This document shows positions 40,101 through 51,276 of a stretch of 64,000 nt of DNA, in pieces; position 1 is the first letter of the stretch; each line of letters opens with the position of its first letter. The notes beneath the pieces were generated by a model. That model was not told where the DNA came from. It saw only the letters and a list, made by a program, of their open reading frames with translations, and searched no databases. A program made the position numbers and the translations under genes. The stretch comes from Mesostigma viride. Taxonomy: Eukaryota; Streptophyta; Mesostigmatophyceae; Mesostigmatales; Mesostigmataceae. The stretch spans positions 622,125 to 686,124 of the forward strand of contig RPFO01000178.1 in the NCBI GenBank assembly GCA_009746045.1, read 5' to 3'.

Positions 40101-42059
40101 CCAACACAGCTATTGCTTGACTGGACAACCAAGACTAGCTGCTTGCGCCGGTCACGCTGTGGGGAAGTGACTAAGCTGCTTGAAGGAGGCCTGGAACGGA
40201 CACCAATGAGCTTGGCTCCGGAAGCTGCTTGGAAGAAGGACCACATGCATGCTGTCAACTGCCCGGACTAAACGTCAATCAGGCTGCAGGAAGGAGCCAG
40301 CACTCTTCACTATGGCACTCAGAAAAACTGCCTAGTAGGCAAGCCACAGACTGCCAACCTATTAAGACAGCAGACTCGAACAGGGCTACTACCAAGTGCC
40401 AGGTAGCCAGAACTCCTAAGCCGGAGGAGCACAAGGGCCTGAGGTGGTCCAACAGCCAGCAGAATTGCCCAAAAGTCGAAAGAATGGGCCTAAAACGCCT
40501 TGACCAGTGTCAAAAATTCTGATCTGAGAACTATATCAGATATATTCACAGATAAGAACTATGACAGCAGCCCTGGTGTCCATACTTGCTGTCCTAGTGC
40601 ACCTCCTAGGCCCAACAGGGGCCATCTGCCCACAAGCAGTGGTAACCATCATGTCCTGGGAGAAGTAAATGCGTGGTCACAATGGTCTGGCGCAGGTAAG
40701 GGCCCCAACTGGCAAGTGACCCACACCCCACTTGTAAAGGGACGTTGTCAAGCAAGTGGTCCACCCCCTCTGGGAACATGTGTCAAAGGACACCGTCTGG
40801 CAAGTGGGCAACCCATGCAAGAGACACCTGGCAACTCATGGGTGCACGTGTGATACCCTCTAGGGGACAACCCACTGCAGGTATCCCGATGTCCCCTGAT
40901 GTGGTGGCATCTACCATGCCATATGCCTCCATGATAGCGTCTGGCAACCCTTTGGCAGACCTGGGGTATCCACTCCCCCACAGAAATTTTCTCAGGGTAA
41001 CTAGACACAGCTGTCCAAGTATGATTGGTTGATCTTACGATCTGGATTCCCTGATTTGCGACAGAGGAAGTGGAAACCCCGTAAATGCTGTTGTTCTGCC
41101 CTGGCATGTGCGATGCCGTCTGGAAATTACATTGCAGACATCCAGGATGTCCACTCCCCCGCAAAAAATTGCTCAGGGTAGCCAGACGTAGCCGCCACCA
41201 ATCTGGACAACTCCTAGGGAGCTCGCCCTACCCATAGTACCATGATGATAGTGGGAACAACACAAATGCCGTTGTTCTCCTCCCCCCCAAAACCAAACCA
41301 CCATACACGTGGGAGGAACCAAAGCTCAACCTAGAACGCCTCCACTGTCATGATGCTCAACAAGAAAAGGAAGAGTTTCCCCCACAACGGAAACAAATGT
41401 TTGGCGACGCGTGAATTAAGGACGTGCCACAGTCCTTAAACAGCAAGGGTAGGCTGCCCATGCACGGAAGAAAAGGATCCTGAAAGATTGTCAAGTGAGT
41501 GCAAAAGGAACCTTGCGTAAAAAAAAGCAGCCATGAATCCCTACTACTGTCCGCTCATCCGGAGCCATCCTCAAAAGACACGAGGTGTAACCTGAGCCAC
41601 ACCGTAAAAATGTCGTCAAAGAAAGGCAGCACCGGGGAAAAAAAAACAACCTTAGACGGCGACGTCGTCAGGCGGTCGCGGTGGTGGTCGTGCGTGCAGC
41701 CGCAACCCGGAAATCGGGTGATAGGTGCCGTCGGCAGCAACAGTGCGTCGGCTCAGCCATAACCCGTAGCGCCATGTCAGCCTGGCCGAAAACAGAGCCT
41801 GCAGGGAAAAAAAACAGCTCCTCGCAGGATTCTGGAGCCGGACCTGCTGAGCTACTGGACCAACACTCCGCATTGCCCTGCTCGAAACGTAGCAACACTT
41901 GCGTAATGCTAATATATAAAGATAGATGTTTGGAGCTAGGCGGAGACTGCGGCGTCAGCAGCCACGACAGACAGGGTGGTGGTCGGACTTCAGCACGATG
42001 CGGCCAGCCAGCCGAAAGCCCGTAAGTAAGGACGCTTGCCAATGAAATATTGCACGAAT
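37193..42059 (-). mobile_element. G2 copy 2 decayed internal region
   Basis: To about 39750 this mirrors copy 1 positions 110-2595. It contains the RNase H-adjacent fragment at about 37923-38050 (F-A-W-T-D-G-C-Q-Q-A-F). From 39750 to 42059 no counterpart is in the window and no gag or pol motif is recognisable. At about 40975 and 41160 two related phrases (TCAGGGTAACTAGACACAGC and TCAGGGTAGCCAGACGTAGC) suggest an old tandem repeat of roughly 180 bp. A PAT-like terminus lies at 41029. Confidence 0.65.
41026..41066 (+). repeat. Isolated PAT-B-type terminal fragment
   Basis: GGTTGATCTTACGATCTGGA followed by TTCCCTGATTTGCGAC is the same as the start of the A repeat at 58236, then similarity stops. 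It may be a non-autonomous relative or a truncated insertion; no B repeat or linker was found next to it. Confidence 0.55.
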
Positions 42060-43952
42060 TTAAGGGGAGGTGGCACCCCAAAACCCTTAAAAATTGAACT
42101 ATGGTAATAACACATGAAATTCATTTGCACAATGCTGAAATATGATTGCGGGCACTAAATAACATCTCTTGTGAGTTGTCCATGCACTTGTTGGGGGTAC
42201 TACCCCCAAGTATACGCCAATATTGCGCTATAAATAGAAAAAGACGCTAATTAGGGCTGGGTATGCCCCAGCCAATGCACACATTTGTTGGCAACCAAAA
42301 ATCAACCATTTGTAGTTCCCTGAGTGTGTAGCTTGCTGAGCTATTTACATCATGGAAATGGCAAAACCTTGAACAGTTATTAATTTTCCCGCAAAACAGG
42401 TCTTTTTTTACCGGACATAGGGAATAAACATATCATAAACACTTCAGATAAGGCCACAAAATCAAGCGAAAATCCGGCTAACAGGGGGACAGCAGTGGTC
42501 CAAGTCCCAGGTCATTCCGACAAGTCTAGCTCAAGTTATAAGGTTTTGCGTGCTAAAACCTGAACATACGCTAAATGAGGTTTTTCTGTGTATAAGGCCA
42601 CCTAGACATCATGTTTTCCATCCAAGAGGCCAAAAAACATGCCCAACTCGATCACACAACATAAGAAAAGGCTAGGCACCTCATCTGCCCTCCCCTGCCC
42701 TCAGCATGGCCAGCCTTGCCAGCGTGCGCATAGCAACACCATCGCTAGGCATACACGCACCAAGAGAGCATACACTAAGCTCAGCCCAAGTTTACCATGT
42801 AAATTTATGCCAAGAACTCAGCAAGTATACGTGTAAAAACCTTAGAAAGACTGCCCAAGCAATAGAGGCAACTGCAGCCTGCAAACTTGGCAGCAAATCA
42901 TACATGTTGTCTGCCAAGCATTCACATCCTATCCAGCTTGCCTTGCTGCACACATAGCAGGGAAGTCTTAATGGTTATAGCTCAAGGAAAGCAATGGAAA
43001 CACCTATCTAATGCAATGCCACTCATGCAGTATGGCCAGCAAAAGAACCACTCTCACCTTCCTTTCCAATAGGGCAATTTGCTAAGAAGCTGATGCCAGC
43101 TTGTTAGCCTCTAGGCACATGCCGGATGTCGTTCTAAAACAGGCGTGTCAGATCCGGCACATAACAAAGCGTCTGAGCAAGCTCACGTCCAAAGGATTAT
43201 GGAAAACAAATGTCAACACATTACCAACAACTTGACCTCGGCGCATTTAGCATGCCAGCCACAAACTACACGAAATTGTACGAAATAGCTAGGAATCTGA
43301 CGATGCAACCGAAAGAAATGGAGCGCTTCCTGCAGGGAAACTGCCCGAAAAAAAGGCGAAAGGCCGACGTTAATGCACCTGCCTGCGTGGAAATGTTTCA
43401 TGCATAAACTGGCACGCAAGCTCGAACAATAAAAGACGTCATCCATGGATCAGGCGAACAAGGAAGGTGCGCCTTCCGTGAATACGTCGAAGGCGACATG
43501 CGCAGGCCTGCGTAGGTTCTTACCTTGAATGCCGGAAATGTAAAAGAAACCGGGAAGCTTCGGCACAAACTCGACAACACCATTAAGTTAGCTTCATAAT
43601 CGCTCTTTAGAGCCTACGTTGCCTCACAATAGCTGCCGTAAACCTGCATTAAATTTCATGATCCGCAAGAGAAATTATATCCTGGACCCCCGCGCCCGTA
43701 GCCGTTCGAGAAATTAGCGATATTGCAAACCGTAAACTTTCCGCCTCGAAATGAGGTCATCAACTAATCTTCTGCGAAATTCAAGCATTTTTTCTAGCTG
43801 TTTACGTGCCATATCGATTAATATTGCATAAAGGCATGCCGCCATGGCCACTTCCGCGAGGGTTGAGCGGTCCGGGCACACATTATACACCGTACGGACG
43901 GTACCGCGAATTTTTTGGCGCGGAAAATATTCGGCGCGCCACGTCCCCTTAA
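42060..43952. mobile_element. TTAA-flanked non-autonomous DNA transposon (1885 bp)
   Basis: TTAA at 42060-42063 and 43949-43952 flank termini GGGGAGGTGGCACCCC (42064) and the complement GGGGACGTGGCGCGCC (from 43948 inward), about 16 bp with three mismatches. No transposase is seen, and the short frames inside have no motif. TTAA duplication fits piggyBac, Kolobok or Sola3. It shares no obvious termini with the TTAA element at 5977-7675. Confidence 0.6.
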
Positions 43953-44469
43953 AGAAAAGGACGGTGACGTAGTGGTGCGTTAATAATGGCTCATGCAACA
44001 CCCTTTTCTAGGGAGAGGTGAAGGAGAAGAAGTTCGCCCACACCTGGTTCCGTAGGGATGAAGGTGATTGTGTATCCCGCCTCACTTCAGTCATAGAAGT
44101 ACGATTAAAATCACAAGTTGACGCCGTGGAGTATGAGTAGTTGTCTCAGCACCTTCCCTAGCAATGGGTTCAAGAGATGATGACGGATCGCTCGCACCTT
44201 GATTAGTAGGGGGTAAAGGTGATTGTGTCTTCAAACTACTCATACAACCACATGAAGTCGCGATCGTCTGCCTAGTAGAGACAACGGTTACGGCTGACTT
44301 CCAGTGTTACAGAGCAAGACAGTCACATAAGGATGTGTCTCTCTCTGTATCAGCGTAAGTTTTCCGCAACTCCATGAATCTTCTCGGATGACAGACATCT
44401 TTTCAACATTGTACTACCCAGAAGGTTACAACTCAAGAGAAACACCGAAGTAGAGATCCCCGATACCAA
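43953..44469 (-). other. G2 copy 2 leader with tRNA primer-binding site
   Basis: Directly inside the 5' LTR (one base away) the plus strand reads CCCGATACCA ending at 44468. On the element strand this is TGGTATCGGG, a site complementary to a tRNA 3' CCA end, similar to initiator-Met-type sites (TGGTATC). The rest of the leader has no ORF that I trust. Confidence 0.7.
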
Positions 44470-44688
44470 TGTAACGACTAAAAATGATCATCAGCATCAT
44501 CCATAGTCCAAATATGAAAGATCTTTTACCTGGGTTGCTTTCTTGAGTTACAGATCTTCAAGTATCCGAGCAACGTTGAGATGGAAATTCCATAGCACGT
44601 GATTTAGGGAATCACAACCCCTTGTAGACACAAAGACAAGCTCGTGTATAGACGACCTCTGTGGAACTGAAGGACGTCTATAGCCAAG
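44470..44688 (-). repeat. 5' LTR of G2 copy 2, piece 1 of 3
   Basis: 219 bp matching 29805-30023. It ends with CAAG, the duplication made by the TGTC...GACA transposon that follows. Confidence 0.92.
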
Positions 44689-44898
44689 TGTCTCAGTGTC
44701 CAGAGGCCTCAATTGAGGCCTTTTGGCTCAATTGAGGCCTTTTTTCCCAAGATCTCACAAAGTACGGTATTTTGGCGGGAAGGACCGGTCCTATGGGTCG
44801 TCCGGCCCCAGTGGCGCGAATCTGGTACATGTGCTGAGCGTCCTGACCCGTTGGGGTCGACAGGGGTCGACGGTTACTGAAAAATACGTGAGGTGGAA

Positions 44899-47213
44899 AA
44901 TCGGTTTTCTCTGAATATAGTTTAATTAACGCATGCGGGAAAGATAAGGCCGCCATGCCTTGGCCTGGATGTGGAAGGCTGTCTGCGACATGGGCTGACT
45001 AATTCGATCTGTACAAAGGGTTTCCTGCTCGCCCGAATTTTCCTTGGATGACCCGGTTGTTTATAAGGGTCGGTGGCTATTAATTAACGGTCCGAGAAAA
45101 TTAATTGTAGGTTTTATGCGACTTCACTTGCAAAGATTCGTGTTGGGTTGCACCAGCTGAGGTTAGGTGGGGACCTGTAGGGTCGGCTGGTTGCTTACCG
45201 AATCTTTGGCTGATTTGGGTTATTTAGTGAGTCGTGATTAATTATTGTATAGTGGATTCGGACCGGCCCAAGGGGTCGATGGGCGCGTTTTATGTTTGTC
45301 AGTCTTGGGAACCTTGTACAACTACCTGTACGGTTAACGCACTAGCCTGCGTGGCCACGCTGTTTGTAGTGGCGTTTTCAGCACTGTTCAGGCCGGTGTG
45401 TGACGCATGCCGGTGTTAATTAATTTAGGATGATGTCAGCTTGTGTGTCGGCGGGCCATGCCTTAAGCAAGCTAGGCAGGCAATGATCCGCAATTGTTTC
45501 TTTCCCAATGGCGGCAATGGCCGCCTGTGCAAAATTGCACATTCTAGCGCGGGTTGCATCTGTCTTGTAGCCGAGGCAGATGGTGGCACAACCGCTAAGT
45601 TGTTCGACCAAGCATAGTATAGTTGGTCGTGCAACGGAAAGAAAATTTAAATTTACCCCCATGTCGTTTTCCCCGGCTGCGGGTCTTTTTGACATGGGCG
45701 AAGGATGGGGCGCTACTCCGGCGGTTTGGCCAGCTTCGGCGGAGCTGTTTATAAGTTTCTAAAACAGCTCTAGTGTCACATCGCAGGCTTGCCACCTTGC
45801 GATGGTGCGTGGGAAGTGACCTGGACTCAAAAGGTCCCGAACCAGGTTCCTGTCAGCAACGACTTTTTTTGTCATAAAATATTTTTTGTGGCGGCAGGTC
45901 AGTTGTCTAGCTGCCCCTGCCGAGGAGGGGTGGTTGGGGACAATAGGAGCCGCGCGAGAGTTGCGCTCCGAAGCTAGAAATTTCCCTATTGCGAGACTCG
46001 AGTTGGGGAGGGCGTCTCAGGGAGGCGAGGCTACGCCAGACCTTTGTCGTTCCTTTTCGGCTCAGCACCTGCTGCGCGGCTCAGTCTATTACGGTGTCGT
46101 AAAACCTCTTTCCTTTTTGGACGGTTCCGGAATTGCGAAATGCTGGCTCTTTTTGAGGGCTTGCTTTTGGGGTTGTCACCGGCTTGTGTCGCATTGAACC
46201 AGCGGGCCCCTGCGGGGGTTAATATAGCCTAGCGCGGGCTGAGTCGCCATTTAAGATGTTGCGACACGCTCTTTGGCGCACGGTGGTCATGAGTTTAATC
46301 GGCGCAATGGGGTTGGCGCCAGGGGGGGTAATTGGGTGGAGGCTTCTTGCTTCCGCGTGCGGATTGAGAAACCTTAAGGCCACTGTTAACTGCTGCATTT
46401 GTGGCAGGGCTCCACTTATTGTATTCAATCAAATGCTGGTCTTCTTGGGAGCTGAGTGATCTTAATCGGTTTTCTCTGAATATAGTTTAATTAACGCATG
46501 CGGGAAAGATAAGGCCGCCATGCCTTGGCCTGGATGTGGAAGGCTGTCTGCGACATGGGCTGACTAATTCGATCTGTACAAAGGGTTTCCTGCTCGCCCG
46601 AATTTTCCTTGGATGACCCGGTTGTTTATAAGGGTCGGTGGCTATTAATTAACGGTCCGAGAAAATTAATTGTAGGTTTTATGCGACTTCACTTGCAAAG
46701 ATTCGTGTTGGGTTGCACCAGCTGAGGTTAGGTGGGGACCTGTAGGGTCGGCTGGTTGCTTACCGAATCTTTGGCTGATTTGGGTTATTTAGTGAGTCGT
46801 GATTAATTATTGTATAGTGGATTCGGACCGGCCCAAGGGGTCGATGGGCGCGTTTTATGTTTGTCAGTCTTGGGAACCTTGTACAACTACCTGTACGGTT
46901 AACGCACTAGCCTGCGTGGCCACGCTGTTTGTAGTGGCGTTTTCAGCACTGTTCAGGCCGGTGTGTGACGCATGCCGGTGTTAATTAATTTAGGATGATG
47001 TCAGCTTGTGTGTCGGCGGGCCATGCCTTAAGCAAGCTAGGCAGGCAATGATCCGCAATTGTTTCTTTCCCCTCCCTCCCACCCAGGAGGCTTCTTGCTT
47101 CCGCGTGCGGATTGAGAAACCTTAAGGCCACTGTTAACTGCTGCATTTGTGGCAGGGCTCCACTTATTGTATTCAATCAAATGCTGGTCTTCTTGGGAGC
47201 TGAGTGATCTTAA
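44899..47213 (+). mobile_element. PAT-C: non-autonomous split-direct-repeat element
   Basis: A1 44899-45506, internal 45507-46337, B1 46338-46463, A2 46464-47071, linker 47072-47085, B2 47086-47211. A1 and A2 are both 608 bp and look identical; B1 and B2 are both 126 bp. The B1/A2 junction is seamless. The internal 0.8 kb has no ORF with RT or recombinase motifs, so it must be moved in trans by an autonomous PAT. Its ends share only AA with the target, and no duplication is seen. It sits inside the TGTC...GACA transposon. Confidence 0.88.
46338..47211 (+). repeat. PAT-C 3' block: B1 - A2 - G4 linker - B2
   Basis: Same order as PAT-A and PAT-B. The A2/B2 junction holds CCCTCCCTCCCACCC at 47070-47084; the opposite strand is four G triplets with one-base loops. 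Repeat A begins ATCGGTTTTCTCTGAATATA, loosely like the PAT-A start (TCGTGGTTCTCTGAACATAG), so the two families are related at their ends. Confidence 0.9.
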
Positions 47214-48780
47214 GTACCTATTTTGGCCACTTTCGTGCAACGGGACGAGGAATTTTCACGAATGCACGACCATGGCGGCCTCGAGTAACATGGACCGTAT
47301 GGCCACGTTCGTGCATCATTTCGAGCAGTATGGAGCGCGTTGGGCAGATAAGTTATCCTTGAAGCTAGCCCGACCGCTAAATGTGTCAAAAGTCGATTTA
47401 TAAATTCGTGGGATCGTTATTTGTGTGCTGAATGCCAGGTTATTGAAGTTCAGATGGGGCGTAGATGGCGTTGATAGTGCGCCTGCCAGCAGGACGATGC
47501 TTCGATATGTTGGGAAGGAGACTAGCGGAACGGCGGGGGGGGGTGTTGGGGCAGCCGTGACTAAAGGGGCGCTGGTTATATTCGAGCCTTTTGTCGTGAA
47601 TCCATAGGTAGAGGAAGGGGTGTTTTTAGCTAGGAAAAACTGGGTTGCGGACAATAAACGCGCGCGCGCCCCCAGATATGGGAGCGCAGTTATGCGAACA
47701 GCGCTGGTGAGGCCGCTGCAGCCGCTTTCATACGTCAATGGACGACGCATGGAGCGTCTGTCCGGCCAGATTAGCGGGCTGCATCGCTTCCGGACAACTT
47801 GAAAACGCCGAGCTTGAACAGCTTTTCTGATGCAGCCACGTTCAGCGCCAACGCATGTGCGTGCTTAGTGATCCCGGGTGTGAGGGGTGTGAAAGGTAAG
47901 TGCGTCCTGGTGGTAGAAAGGGAATGGCATCGATTTGCTTGTGATATCGCCAGTTTTCAGCTGCCTATCGGCACCTAGTGCCGAGGTAACGTAAGGCAGG
48001 CTATATTGCTTCGTGCAGTGCTCTGCGGCTGGCCCCCACCGTGTAGACGTGTTTACTTTCCATAAGAAGCATGGCAGTTCCTGCCATGCTGGCCATGTCT
48101 TAGGCAACCCTTGCAAAGCTTAAAATCAAGCTAGAGGTCTAGAAGACAGTGCAAATGGTGTCCAGTTATGCTTGTATATCTTGCCATGTGCTGTTCATCT
48201 GCTGCCGCGGCAGCAAACCCCTGTCAGAATATACCGTAACAACGTAGATATTGGGGCTATGTGAGTGAAGCTAAGCGCTTGGAAGGTCACACCTATTATT
48301 ATAATGCATGATCCTTGTGCGTGTTTGTAATAGAGGCTTTGGATTCCTCATGGTTACGTGCAATACCCATGGCAGGCTGTTGCTGCCTGCAGTGCTGCGC
48401 GACAGCCCCGGCCGTGCAATTGTGTAAGAGGCGTCCCTTGGGGAGCATGCCATGTCATGCCATGCTTACCGTGTTGTGGGGAAACCTCGTAAGGTCCAAA
48501 AGACACCTAAGAGGCAGAGGGAACTGAGTACTAGCGCCTTTTTTCTGCTTGCATCTATGGTCATGCTGTGTTTATGGTGCCACCGCAGCGACACCCTGTT
48601 TTGTTAAATCATAATTAAATAGGTATTGGGGCTATATGACTGATGTTAAGTGCTGGCAACCCCAAAACAATCATAATAATGCATGGCCTATGCTCATATT
48701 CGGAAAAAAGTTGTTTGGCTGCATGCAACACCCAATATAAAAAAGGCCTCAATTGAGGCCTTTTTCTGGACATTGGGACA
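47214..48780. other. Right part of the TGTC...GACA transposon, non-coding
   Basis: No ORF with motifs. TATTGGGGCTATRTGA and TAATAATGCATG phrases occur twice (about 48250-48310 and 48625-48690), showing an internal degenerate repeat of about 370 bp. Confidence 0.55.
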
Positions 48781-48784
48781 CAAG

Positions 48785-49003
48785 GGGCTCTTATGAATGG
48801 ACAACAAAGACAAGCTTTATTATACCATGATGAATCAAAACCAACGTAGCAACAATGGCGACCCCACGTCCTTGATATCGACGTGCTTGTCGAGCATGCC
48901 TCAACCTTAGCCTGAAGAGAACCAATCAAAATCATGGAATTCTAAACAAGATCTTCGTATCCATCCTAGTCACACAAAACAGAACAACAACACCAACAGC
49001 CTG
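48785..49003 (-). repeat. 5' LTR of G2 copy 2, piece 2 of 3
   Basis: 219 bp continuing exactly from piece 1. It ends CAGCCTG at 49003, where PAT-B1 is inserted. Piece 3 resumes GCAGAATC at 55340 with no base lost or duplicated. Confidence 0.92.
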
Positions 49004-49510
49004 ATTGATCTTACGATCGGGATTCCCTGATTTTGCCTGGGGGAGCGGAGGGATGGAGGTGCGCCGCTACCTTGGAGGCGCTACACCGTTGCCCAGTGGT
49101 GCAAGTCGACATGCGGGAGCCAAACGGGGTGGCCACGTCCTCTCTGGAGGGTCTGACAGCCTTGGATGGGCCTCAGATGTAGTTCGAACTAGTTCAAAGT
49201 TAGTACAGGTAGTACCAACTAGTTCAAACTAGTTCAATCTACTTCAACTAGTATCCAGGGACCCTCAAGATATGCCAGGTGGTTGCTGAACGGTTCTGAC
49301 ATGACAGAACATGTGTGACATCATAAAAATGTAGTACAATGTTGAAAAAAGTAGTATCAGGGTCCTAGATCTAGTACAGTAGTATTCTGAGGTCATTCTT
49401 ACATGGAGCGCCGCGCCAGCGGGGCGCCGCACTTGCGTGTGTCACGGATGCAACGTTGATGCGATGTATTTCAAGGTGGTGATGGCTGCCAAGCCAGCTT
49501 ATCAGTTTTC
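49004..49510 (+). repeat. PAT-B1 repeat A1
   Basis: It starts ATTGATCTTACGATCGGGAT and ends CAGTTTTC; A2 at 54651-55157 is the same length with only a few base differences (ACCAACTAG versus ACAAACTAG near 49210). It contains clustered GTAGTAC/GTTCAAACTAG motifs (49185-49250) that also occur in the 58235 family, perhaps binding sites or promoter elements. Confidence 0.9.
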
Positions 49511-49751
49511 AACACAACTAGAGCAATACTTCACCGTTTTTGACAAAGTTGGTGTCAAACTAATCGTGAGACAATAGCCGACAACATTTTGACGGTTTTC
49601 GCACCAAGTTTTGACGGGTTTGCGCAACGGGAGTAAAAGTCCGCAAGGTAGAACTGAGTGACAAATTTTCAGTCCGAAATTTTTCTCAGTCTCCAAGATT
49701 GCGGAATATTGAGCCTAGTTGTGAGAAATTTCTTCATCTTTGAATTCTATA

Positions 49752-50462
49752 ATGGCTAGTGATCACGAAGACACCACCCTTGAGGCAGTAGACCGAGATT
49801 TCTTATTAAATGTGAAAAAATCGTATTTTCAGGGGGGCAAGGAGCTGTTAACGACTTTGAAGTTCTTGACTGAGTATCTCGGTCCAAACTGGGCCCAAAG
49901 GCTTACTACTATGTCTGAGGGTCGTTTGACATCCTTGGGACAGTTTCTCAAGACTGCAGGGCTCCAGATTAGTGAGGGGTCAAGTGATTCCGACATGGGT
50001 TCCATGTTGTGCAAGGCCATTACTCTAGAGATGAAGAAGCCCCCAGTGGCCACTGGGGGCAAGGGGAAGACTGGTCCAGCCAGGGGCGAAAGGACCCGAA
50101 AGGATCCTCCCAGCAACGGCACCGACGAGGAAGAGGAGGACGCGACGAGCTCTGAGGATTTTTTGGACGCGCGCGAGCAGCTGGCCCCTGCTGCTGCTCG
50201 CGCCAAGGGAAAGAAGTCTCAGGGCAGGAACCGAAAGCTGGCAGAGAATGCTGCCCTTCTGGCGGGCGTCCGCGAGCTCATCGGAGCGGAGTTGCAAGCC
50301 CTGGCGCGGGGGAAGAGGAGGGACGCGAGGAAAGGGAAGAGCCAGCGCGAGGACAAGGGGGGCAAGGGCCATCCGAAGAGCAAGCGCCAGGAGAAGAGAC
50401 GCGCGCGGCGCGGGAGCAGCCCAGGCTCGACAGACACCAGCAGTGGGAGCGACGAGAGTCGC

Positions 50463-50531
<69 letters not shown>

Positions 50532-51276
50532 CAGCTCCGACAGCGAGAGCAGAGGCCGTGGCAGGGGCAGGGGTGGCGCTCGGTCGCGCCGCGACAAGTC
50601 CCGGGAGCGACGTGGGCATGGCAGGGGCCGTTCTGCGGAGCCCAAGGGGCGTCGGGATCGCTCCCGCGAGCGTCGCAAGGAGCGGCAGCGGTCCAGCAGC
50701 CGGAGCACGAGTCGGGACTCCTCCCAGCGGAGCTCGCGTCGATCGCGGGAGCGTGTGAGGGAGAGAGACCTGCGCCGAACCACCAAGGGGGTGCGTCTCC
50801 CCCGGCGAGCTTTCAAAGTGGCCTGGCGCCTGTTGGTCAAGGACCGCGACGACAGGGTGCTGCCGCTGCAGGTGCTGGATGCGCGCCAGGTCGCGCACGG
50901 GAGCCTGCAGGCCCGCTTGGCCCTTCGCAAGGAGCAGGAGGGCGTTGGGGCTGCACCGGGAGCCCCCCGCGGGTGGAAGAACAGCACGCACCATCTGGTG
51001 TGCAACAACCTGACCTACATTCTGGATGTGGCCATCCAAGAGCTGGGGGAGGATGTGGTGACGGAGCTGGCCTGCTTCGAGTACCTGGCGCGTGTGGTCG
51101 AGGCGTTCCTCATGGTGGAGAAGACCAGCGGCTGGAACAACGGGGCGATGCACCTGCTGCCACTGGTGGAGGGCAGTACTATTGGAAGCGCAGCAGCCCG
51201 GGCAGCGCGGAAGGCGGCTCGCCAGGAGGCGGAGCTGGCATCGGCGGCGGCGGCGGCGGCCAAAAAGGACAAGTGA
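49752..51276 (+). pseudogene. PAT-B1 Gag-like ORF1, frame change at a CAG tract
   Basis: It starts M-A-S-D-H-E-D at 49752. The N-terminal 230 residues (helical start, acidic D-E-E-E-E-D, basic K/R-rich) are in one frame up to a tract of 22 CAG codons read as Ser (50465-50530). The matching downstream part is in another frame: D-S-S-D-S-E-S-R-G-R-G-R-G, then Arg-Ser repeats like an SR protein, then the conserved C-terminus ending A-K-K-D-K at 51276. The C-terminus aligns with PAT-A Gag. PAT-B2 shows the same frame change with 13 CAGs, so it is ancestral to both or is recoded. RNA binding through the RS-rich part is plausible. Confidence 0.75.

Larger units (their letters stand above)
44689..48780. 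mobile_element. TGTC...GACA DNA transposon with 4-bp TSD (Ginger-like?), non-autonomous
   Basis: Termini TGTCTCAGTGTCCAGA (44689) and TCTGGACATTGGGACA (ending 48780, with one extra T/G context) are inverted repeats. Both are followed inward by the palindrome GGCCTCAATTGAGGCC. CAAG occurs at 44685-44688 and 48781-48784, once in the uninterrupted LTR, so it is a true 4-bp duplication. TGT...ACA ends with 4-bp duplications fit Ginger-type transposons. No integrase-like transposase is found. Without the nested PAT-C it is about 1.78 kb. Confidence 0.75.
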
